Position numbers and translations under genes: made by a program. Of a stretch of DNA of 5,931 nucleotides, positions 1 through 5,062 are shown in pieces. The notes under the pieces were generated by a model that was not told the DNA's origin, did not search any database, and saw nothing but the letters and a program-made list of their open reading frames with translations. The stretch is from the NCBI GenBank assembly GCA_946402595.1, contig CAMIWY010000099.1, forward strand, positions 1-5,931. Reading direction: 5' to 3'. This DNA is from an uncultured Clostridia bacterium. Its GTDB lineage: Bacteria; Bacillota; Clostridia; Peptostreptococcales; Anaerovoracaceae. Positions within the stretch are counted from its first letter, which is position 1. Every line of letters starts with the position of its first letter.

Positions 1-1
1 T

Positions 2-841
2 TTCCTGATCCCTGCATTCGGTATCAAGATGGCTCTGTTCCCGTTCCACGGATGGCAGCCGTCGGCATATGCACATGCTGAGCCGGGCTCAAGACCTCTG
101 ATCACCGGCGTAATGGGCAAGGTCCCTGCGCTTGCCATGTTCAGATTCTTCTTCTGCATATACGGAACCGACTTCAGGTTCGTGAGACTGTCGCTCATAC
201 TCCTCGGAGTTTTCTCGGTAATAGGCATGCTCTACGGATCGATCATGGCCATGGGCCAGTCGGATATACGCAAAATACTCGCTTACTCTTCGGTGGCACA
301 GATCGGCTACATATCACTCGGTTTTGCCATCGGAACACCGATAGCCCTTGCGGGAGCATTCCTCCACATGCTCGGACATGCTTTCATGAAGGGCGGGCTC
401 TTCTTCTGCACGGGAGCCATAAGGTATAAATACGGAACTGCAGATATAGACAACTTCGGCAGGATATACAAGAAGATGCCGCTTACGTGCGGCCTTCTGG
501 TGATAGCTTCACTTTCGATGATTGGTATCCCGCCGACTGTCGGATTCTTCAGCAAATGGTATCTCGCACTCGGCGCTGCCGGAAGGCATGAATGGATATA
601 CATAGCAGTGCTTGTGATCTCCAGTCTTCTCAATGCAGTATATTTCTTCAAACTGATCGAGAAAGTATTCATCCGCCAGAGTGCAGGACTTAAGGAAAGA
701 TGGAAGAGCGAAGAATTCGAACTTCCTGTCAGCATCATCCTGCCTGTAGTTGTGTGCTTCCTTGCAATACTCGGGCTTGGTCTTTTCAATGTCAGGATCA
801 TAGATATACTCCTGATGACGCTTGAGGGGGTGGGCTTATGA
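2..841 (+). CDS. Antiporter-like proton-conducting membrane subunit (MrpD/NuoN-M-like), 5' end missing
   Basis: The reading frame enters from the left edge and runs for 279 codons to TGA. Family members are about 490-500 residues, so roughly the first 200 (TM1-6, with the TM5 glutamate) lie outside. The fragment covers TM7 to the C-terminus. Visible key residues (fragment numbering) are the TM7 lysine K9 followed by PFHGWQPSAYAHAEP, the TM8 lysine K40 (GVMGKVPALAMFR), the cytoplasmic-side motif DIRKILAYSSVAQIGY, the HMLGHAFMKGG helix with K130, and the TM12 lysine K185 (PPTVGFFSKWYLALG). These are the proton-channel residues of the Mrp/complex I antiporter family. The protein should move H+ (or Na+) across the cytoplasmic membrane as one arm of a multi-subunit complex. 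It is translationally coupled to the next gene by ATGA. Family is certain. Whether the complex is Mrp-like or hydrogenase-linked cannot be decided here. Confidence 0.93.
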   Translation, partial: FLIPAFGIKMALFPFHGWQPSAYAHAEPGSRPLITGVMGKVPALAMFRFFFCIYGTDFRFVRLSLILLGVFSVIGMLYGSIMAMGQSDIRKILAYSSVAQIGYISLGFAIGTPIALAGAFLHMLGHAFMKGGLFFCTGAIRYKYGTADIDNFGRIYKKMPLTCGLLVIASLSMIGIPPTVGFFSKWYLALGAAGRHEWIYIAVLVISSLLNAVYFFKLIEKVFIRQSAGLKERWKSEEFELPVSIILPVVVCFLAILGLGLFNVRIIDILLMTLEGVGL

Positions 842-2349
842 TGAACTACCTCACAGCACTTGAACTGAGACCTCTGTATGCTGTTCTCGTATCGCTCATT
901 GCATCCGGCCTGATATATGTTCTCGGAGAACATATACGTCCTAATGCAAGGGAGGGAATAACCCTTACAGCGGCAGTCCTTAAGATAATCATCGTATATT
1001 CAATGATCCCTGCTGTTCTTGCAGGTACGGAAATAAGGCTTGAACTCTTCAGCATTGTGAAGGGCGTATCGTTCGCATTCAACGTTGATGCTGCGGGAAT
1101 GGTCTTCGCATGTGTAGCGTCCACATTGTGGATCCTTACGTCGATCTATTCGATCGGATACATGAGAGGGCACGGTGAGCAGAACCAGACCGGCTACTAT
1201 GCAGCATTCGCAATGTGCCTGTGCGCAGCTACCGGACTCTGTTTTGCAGCCAACCTGATAACATTCTTCATTTTCTTTGAAGTGCTGACAGTAGCTACTT
1301 ATCCGCTGGTCGTACACTACAGAGATGCTGAGGGTACAATGTCCGGCAGAAAATATCTGGCATATACGCTCATCAGCGGCCAGATATTCTTCGCAGGCAT
1401 AGTAATAGTCTATGCAGTCACCGGCACGATGGAATTCACACCTGGCGGCTTTATAAAGCCTGACATGATGCCGATGCCTTGGATGCTGCTCGTCTTCTTC
1501 ATGATGGTCGGAGCAGGAATGGTCAAAGCAGGCGTTATGCCTCTCCACAGCTGGCTGCCTGCAGCGATGGTAGCGCCTACACCGGTAAGTGCACTTCTGC
1601 ATGCCGTAGCAGTAGTCAAGGCCGGAGCCTTCTGCACGCTGAGAGTTGTGCTCTATGTATTCGGCCCTGAAGCAGCCAAAGCCTGCAAGGGTGCTGAAAT
1701 ACTGGCCTGGATGGCTGTGTTTACGATAATAGTTTCATCGTTTATCGCGATGAGAAAATACAATCTCAAGGCAAGACTCGCATTCTCGACTGTCGGACAG
1801 CTGTCATATATCGTTCTCGGTATATGCATCCTGACTCCATACAGCACTGCGGGAGCGCTTTACCACATTGTTGCCCATGCATTCATGAAGATCACTCTCT
1901 TTATGGCTGCAGGTGCGATATTCGTGACCACACATAAGAAGGACATCCGTGAGATGGTCGGCATAGGCAGAAGGATGCCTTACACGATGATCGCATTCAC
2001 GGCTGCTTCGATAGGAATTGCAGGATTCCCGTTCTTCGTCGGATTCGTGAGCAAAGCGAATATTATTATGGGCGCCGTTGCAATTGGCAAGCCTGTATTC
2101 GTCGCTACACTGATAGCAAGTGCTCTGCTGGCTCTTACATACCTGATGCCGGTGGTGCTCGTAGCATTCAAGAAGAACGTCGACAATCCTGATTTTGCTG
2201 AGTACGGAGAAGCGGCTCCGGCAATGCTTATACCGCTGATAATAACGGCTGTCATATCCATTATCCTGGGATTATTCCCGAATGCCGGACTTCATCTGTT
2301 TGACCTGTCCGTCATGGCGGGTAATCAGATATTTATGCCATATATGTAG
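838..2349 (+). CDS. Antiporter-like proton-conducting membrane subunit, second copy (MrpD/MbhH-like)
   Basis: 503 residues, full length for the family, hydrophobic throughout (about 14 TM helices expected). Channel residues are all present: TM5 glutamate E148 (ITFFIFFEVLTVATYP), TM7 lysine K230 with H237 (GMVKAGVMPLHSWLP), the signature AAMVAPTPVSALLHAVAVVKAG with TM8 lysine K261, NLKARLAFSTVGQLSY at about 309-324, K351 in HAFMKITLF, and TM12 lysine K406 (VGFVSKANI). The TFFIFFE and APTPVSALLHA wording is typical of D-type subunits of clostridial and archaeal Mrp/Mbh-like complexes. The ATG at 838 overlaps the previous stop. GAGGGGG at 824-830 is a well-placed ribosome site, and the adjacent ATG at 841 is a possible alternative. 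It is clearly a paralogue, not a near-identical duplicate, of the flanking antiporter genes. A near-perfect palindrome lies in the codons just after TM1 (914-936). Role: ion translocation with its two sister subunits. Confidence 0.95.
   Translation: MMNYLTALELRPLYAVLVSLIASGLIYVLGEHIRPNAREGITLTAAVLKIIIVYSMIPAVLAGTEIRLELFSIVKGVSFAFNVDAAGMVFACVASTLWILTSIYSIGYMRGHGEQNQTGYYAAFAMCLCAATGLCFAANLITFFIFFEVLTVATYPLVVHYRDAEGTMSGRKYLAYTLISGQIFFAGIVIVYAVTGTMEFTPGGFIKPDMMPMPWMLLVFFMMVGAGMVKAGVMPLHSWLPAAMVAPTPVSALLHAVAVVKAGAFCTLRVVLYVFGPEAAKACKGAEILAWMAVFTIIVSSFIAMRKYNLKARLAFSTVGQLSYIVLGICILTPYSTAGALYHIVAHAFMKITLFMAAGAIFVTTHKKDIREMVGIGRRMPYTMIAFTAASIGIAGFPFFVGFVSKANIIMGAVAIGKPVFVATLIASALLALTYLMPVVLVAFKKNVDNPDFAEYGEAAPAMLIPLIITAVISIILGLFPNAGLHLFDLSVMAGNQIFMPYM
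914..936. repeat. Near-perfect 23-base palindrome inside the second antiporter gene
   Basis: The arms TATATGTTCTC (914-924) and GAGAACATATA (926-936) are exact reverse complements around a single central G. The site begins 76 bases after the gene's start codon and spans codons 26-33, at the end of the first membrane helix. As RNA it would fold as a 10-pair stem with a CGG loop. As DNA it has the shape of a homodimeric repressor operator. Function is unknown. Confidence 0.8.
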
Positions 2350-2360
2350 GTGCAGATATA

Positions 2361-3215
2361 ATGCTTCATGAAACTCTTGAGTATCTGGGAATAGCGTTCA
2401 TATGTTCAGTCCTGCTGATCATTATGAGCAAAATAATACTGCAAGCCCTCATAAGAAGGCCTGCAGACTATTACAATGCCCGCGAACTCATGGAGGAGGA
2501 GCTCATGCTGAATGCCGCCGGCATCAGTATCACCAGGGAACATGAGACCAACCCTGAAGGCGAGATCATTGAGGAGAAGCACCTTGAAGCTCATCTCGGT
2601 GATTCTGAAGCAGCGGAACCTGAAGAGATCATGCTTGAGATACCTGATGCGGTTGCAGAGAGTATAGAAGTCCATCAGGAAGAGGAAGAGGCAGCTGAAG
2701 AGACTCCGGCTGCAGAAGAATCTCCGGCAGAAGAAGCAGCTGAAGAAATAGTATCTGAGCCTGAGCCTGAACCTGCAGCTGTGGAACCTGAGCCGGAACC
2801 GGAACCTGCAGCAGAAGAAGTGGCTGAAGAAGCACCGGAAGAGAAGCAGGAGCCTGAAGAACCTAAGACTCCGGAAGAGACATTCGGCTTCAGCATCAGG
2901 GCCAAGACAAGCAGGACCAGGAAGCCTAAGAGAAAAGAAGAGGAAGAGGCTGCTGAAGAGCTCGAGGAGGCTAAGGCGGCTATGGATGAAGCTAAGGCTA
3001 AGGCTGCGGAGAGCGAGGCTGCCAGCGAATGGTCAGAATCCTATGCTGAGATACGCGACAGCCTGGAGAAGGCCTTCACGGAAAAAAGACGCAAGCCTTC
3101 GATGCACATGAATAAAAAGGAACTCACAGAGATTGCCATCGGAATGGGAATAGAGCTTCCGAATAAAGTTACCAAGAGAGAAATACTCGACCTTATCAAT
3201 GAGGCAGCTGAATAG
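2361..3215 (+). CDS. Membrane-anchored acidic Glu/Pro/Ala-rich protein with C-terminal SAP/HeH-like domain
   Basis: 284 residues, not a recognised family as a whole. Residues 8-30 form one membrane helix, followed by IRR. By the positive-inside rule the N-terminus is outside and the rest cytoplasmic. Residues about 40-175 are strongly acidic and low-complexity: residues 101-174 contain 31 Glu, two Lys and no Arg, including EPEPEPAA-type repeats. A basic patch follows (181-192, KTSRTRKPKRK), then an Ala/Glu/Lys helix that could be a coiled coil (193-236). The last 42 residues (HMNKKELTEIAIGMGIELP, then NKVTKREILDLINEAAE) have the helix-extension-helix pattern of SAP/HeH/Rho-N-like domains, which usually bind nucleic acid. 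The ATG lies 11 bases after the previous stop, with only a modest ribosome site (AGGTG, 2348-2352). It is co-transcribed with antiporter subunits, so a role in assembly, tethering or cytoplasmic regulation of the complex is inferred, not shown. Confidence 0.88.
   Translation: MLHETLEYLGIAFICSVLLIIMSKIILQALIRRPADYYNARELMEEELMLNAAGISITREHETNPEGEIIEEKHLEAHLGDSEAAEPEEIMLEIPDAVAESIEVHQEEEEAAEETPAAEESPAEEAAEEIVSEPEPEPAAVEPEPEPEPAAEEVAEEAPEEKQEPEEPKTPEETFGFSIRAKTSRTRKPKRKEEEEAAEELEEAKAAMDEAKAKAAESEAASEWSESYAEIRDSLEKAFTEKRRKPSMHMNKKELTEIAIGMGIELPNKVTKREILDLINEAAE
2757..2813 (+). repeat. Glu-Pro coding repeat
   Basis: Codons 133-151 encode two imperfect copies of (EP)n followed by AA, the first with three EP pairs and the second with four, separated by a single Val. 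The DNA copies have diverged at third positions (CCTGAG, CCGGAA, CCTGAA), so the protein repeat looks maintained rather than freshly duplicated. It forms the most extended part of the acidic linker. Confidence 0.75.
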
Positions 3216-3216
3216 C

Positions 3217-3224
3217 AGGGAGGA
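3217..3224 (+). promoter_or_regulatory. Ribosome binding site fixing a TTG start
   Basis: AGGGAGGA lies six bases before TTG 3231. The preceding in-frame stop at 3213-3215 (the end of the upstream gene, same frame) leaves no earlier start. The first ATG, at 3258, would be too far from this site. Confidence 0.8.
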
Positions 3225-3230
3225 CGCCGG

Positions 3231-4997
3231 TTGGCAGGATTTACAGCTGACAAGTTAATGATGATGCTGCACCCGGGGATCATAATGATCCTGTTCGGTA
3301 TTCTTGTCATGCTTCTTCCGAGGGGCTTAAGAAAGCCCCTCAGCATTGTCGCGCCTGTAACTGCTACATGGGCTTTCCTGCAGATGACAGCAGACAGCAG
3401 TCTTCCTTATGAGCTTACTCCATACATTCAGATGGAGTTCATACATCTTGACAGCCTGGCATGGACATTTATGCTTGTGTTCTGCGTCATAGCTATACTC
3501 AACGGGATCTATGGCATCGGTATCCAGCACAGATATGAGTGCGGTATGTCGATGGTATATGCGGGCAGCGTAATGGGAGTTATCCTGGCGGGAGACTGCA
3601 TTTCGCTGATCGTATTCTGGGAGATATCTGCATTTGCATCGATGTACGTTGTTTACTGCAAGCATGACAGGGCATCTGCGAGGGCATCCTTCAGATACAT
3701 ACTCGTTCACGCATTCGGCGGAAACATGCTGCTTGCGGGACTTATCATATACATGTTCCACTATGACAACAATCTCGGACATCTTTCAGACTGCATCGGA
3801 GAGCCATGCTTCTGGTTGATCGCGATAGGCATCGCTGTCAACGCAGCTATACCGCCTCTGCATGCATGGCTTCCGGATGCTTACCCGGAATCAACTGCAA
3901 CCGGAACTGTATATCTGTCATCGTTCACAACCAAGGCTGCGATATACCTCATGCTGAGGATGATGAGCGGCATGACGGATCTGGTGTGGATCGGCGCGAT
4001 CGTCGCTATCTACGGCGCTTGCATGGCGATCATGGAAAACGGCATCAGAAGACTTCTGGCATATCACATCGTAAGCCAGCTCGGCATGATGATAGCTGCA
4101 GCGGGCGTCGGCGGCGCGATAGGCATAGATGCTGCAACAGCACATGCTTTTACCAACATCCTGTTCAAGGGAGTCCTTATGATGGGGGCCGGCGCAGTAA
4201 TATATGCTACAGGCAGGAGCAATATCACCGAGCTCGGAGGACTTGCGAAGAAGATGCCTGTAACGGCTGTTTGCTTCCTCATAAGCTCCCTCGCTATAGC
4301 AGGACTTCCGGGACTTTCGGGATTTGTGAGCAAAGCGCTTATCATGGATGCAGTTCATGAGGGAGGTTATACCATTCCGGCACTGATGCTAACTGCGGGC
4401 GGTGTCGGTACACTTCTGTCCATCACACTGAAGATCAATTATTTTGTATTCTTCGGACCTTGTGAGGATGAGAAAGCTTCCGAAGTGGAGAAGAAGGTAC
4501 CATTCTCGATGAATCTTGCTATGATTCTCGGTACCGCTGCAACCATTGCGATCGGTATATTCCCGGATAAGTTCTATGCTCTCATGCCGTACAAGACGAT
4601 CGCAGAGCCTTATCACATGGGACATGTTCTTGAATATGTCGCCATCTTCATCGGAGGATCGATACCGTTCTTCCTGTATCTCAAGAAGATGAAACCGCAC
4701 GACGAAGTGACCGTGGATTTTGACTGGTTCTACAGAAGACCTTTCAACACACTTATTCAGAAGATATCCCACATCATTGAGGGCATATTCAGATGGTGCG
4801 GTATCCACAGCGGCAGGGCAGCGGAATACCTCAGGCTGCACTTCGGAGATCCGACTCTGTGGACCAGAAACAGCAGCAGTGTCCGTATCAAGAACTTCTC
4901 ATTCGAGAATGAGGACAGACTTGTCGGAGACATTGTTACAGCAATAGTCACTGTATTCGCCGCGATGCTGATAATTGCAGCGATAGTGGCAAGATAA
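3231..4997 (+). CDS. Antiporter-like membrane subunit, third copy (Na+/H+ antiporter subunit D-type)
   Basis: 588 residues, longer than its sisters because of a C-terminal extension. TM5 glutamate is E131 (SLIVFWEISAFASMYV). The TM7 position has Asn204 instead of Lys (GIAVNAAIPPLHAWLPDAYPE), as I recall for this subgroup of D subunits. TM8 lysine is K235 (TGTVYLSSFTTKAAIY). RRLLAYHIVSQLGMM lies at 273-287, the HAFTNILFKG helix has K313, and TM12 lysine is K368 (LSGFVSKALIM). The extension has the family's FDWFYRRP motif (497-504), an amphipathic stretch, and a final membrane helix at about 565-586. That layout recalls the lateral-helix extensions of NuoL/MrpA-type subunits. The TTG start is supported by the ribosome site at 3217-3224. 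It shares a reading frame with the upstream acidic gene, separated by one TAG and five codons. A strong hairpin lies at 3320-3341. Last gene of the operon. Confidence 0.94.
   Translation: MAGFTADKLMMMLHPGIIMILFGILVMLLPRGLRKPLSIVAPVTATWAFLQMTADSSLPYELTPYIQMEFIHLDSLAWTFMLVFCVIAILNGIYGIGIQHRYECGMSMVYAGSVMGVILAGDCISLIVFWEISAFASMYVVYCKHDRASARASFRYILVHAFGGNMLLAGLIIYMFHYDNNLGHLSDCIGEPCFWLIAIGIAVNAAIPPLHAWLPDAYPESTATGTVYLSSFTTKAAIYLMLRMMSGMTDLVWIGAIVAIYGACMAIMENGIRRLLAYHIVSQLGMMIAAAGVGGAIGIDAATAHAFTNILFKGVLMMGAGAVIYATGRSNITELGGLAKKMPVTAVCFLISSLAIAGLPGLSGFVSKALIMDAVHEGGYTIPALMLTAGGVGTLLSITLKINYFVFFGPCEDEKASEVEKKVPFSMNLAMILGTAATIAIGIFPDKFYALMPYKTIAEPYHMGHVLEYVAIFIGGSIPFFLYLKKMKPHDEVTVDFDWFYRRPFNTLIQKISHIIEGIFRWCGIHSGRAAEYLRLHFGDPTLWTRNSSSVRIKNFSFENEDRLVGDIVTAIVTVFAAMLIIAAIVAR
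3320..3341 (+). other. Strong intragenic stem-loop
   Basis: GAGGGGCTT (3320-3328) pairs perfectly with AAGCCCCTC (3333-3341) around an AAGA tetraloop. It begins 89 bases after the TTG start, in codons encoding the basic loop RGLRKPL after the first membrane helix. No T tract follows, so it is not an intrinsic terminator. It could affect ribosome speed, mRNA processing or subunit stoichiometry, but nothing here proves use. Confidence 0.65.
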
Positions 4998-5017
4998 ACG
5001 ATCAATAGCCATTAACT

Positions 5018-5043
5018 GCCTGCCGGTTTCTACGGCAGGCTTT
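5018..5043 (+). terminator. Hairpin terminator (weak T tract) closing the antiporter operon
   Basis: GCCTGCCG (5018-5025) and CGGCAGGC (5033-5040) form a perfect eight-pair stem with loop GTTTCTA, 20 bases after the stop of the third antiporter gene. Only TTT follows before C, so termination may be partial. The hairpin ends just eight bases before the ispH ribosome site, so some read-through into ispH is plausible. Confidence 0.65.
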
Positions 5044-5048
5044 CGCAT

Positions 5049-5055
5049 AAGGAGA
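5049..5055 (+). promoter_or_regulatory. Ribosome binding site fixing the ispH TTG start
   Basis: AAGGAGA is seven bases before TTG 5063. A TAA at 5048-5050 is in frame just upstream, and the next in-frame ATG comes only after the first conserved cysteine and the conserved HN motif, so TTG is the only sensible start. Confidence 0.85.
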
Positions 5056-5062
5056 ACCTGAA

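Noticed and set aside
2..841. Frameshifted or decayed antiporter pseudogene
   Set aside because: The frame is open from the first bases to a stop coupled with the next start, and all expected channel lysines are present; the missing N-terminal part is due to the window edge.
914..936. LexA/DinR-type SOS box
   Set aside because: The Gram-positive LexA box is GAAC-N4-GTTC; here the half-sites are in the opposite order (GTTC, then GAAC), so it does not fit.
1000..1602. 200-codon open frame on the minus strand, rich in Cys and His
   Set aside because: It lies wholly inside the second antiporter gene, whose protein matches its family end to end; the reverse frame has no recognisable domain or ribosome site.
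2675..2905. Minus-strand frame giving a Ser/Gly/Ala-rich protein
   Set aside because: It is the reverse reading of the Glu/Pro/Ala codons of the acidic gene and only reflects their low complexity.
2361..3215. FtsY-like or TonB-like protein
   Set aside because: FtsY has an acidic N-terminal domain but also an NG GTPase domain, which is absent; TonB has a Pro-rich periplasmic spacer, but here the charge pattern places the tail in the cytoplasm and no TonB C-terminal domain is seen.
3320..3341. Intrinsic terminator
   Set aside because: The stem is strong but is followed by AGCATTG rather than a T tract, and lies within an intact gene.
3806..4360. 184-codon plus-strand frame rich in Arg, His and Cys
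   Set aside because: It is an alternative frame of the third antiporter gene, where channel residues E131 to K368 are continuous in the main frame.
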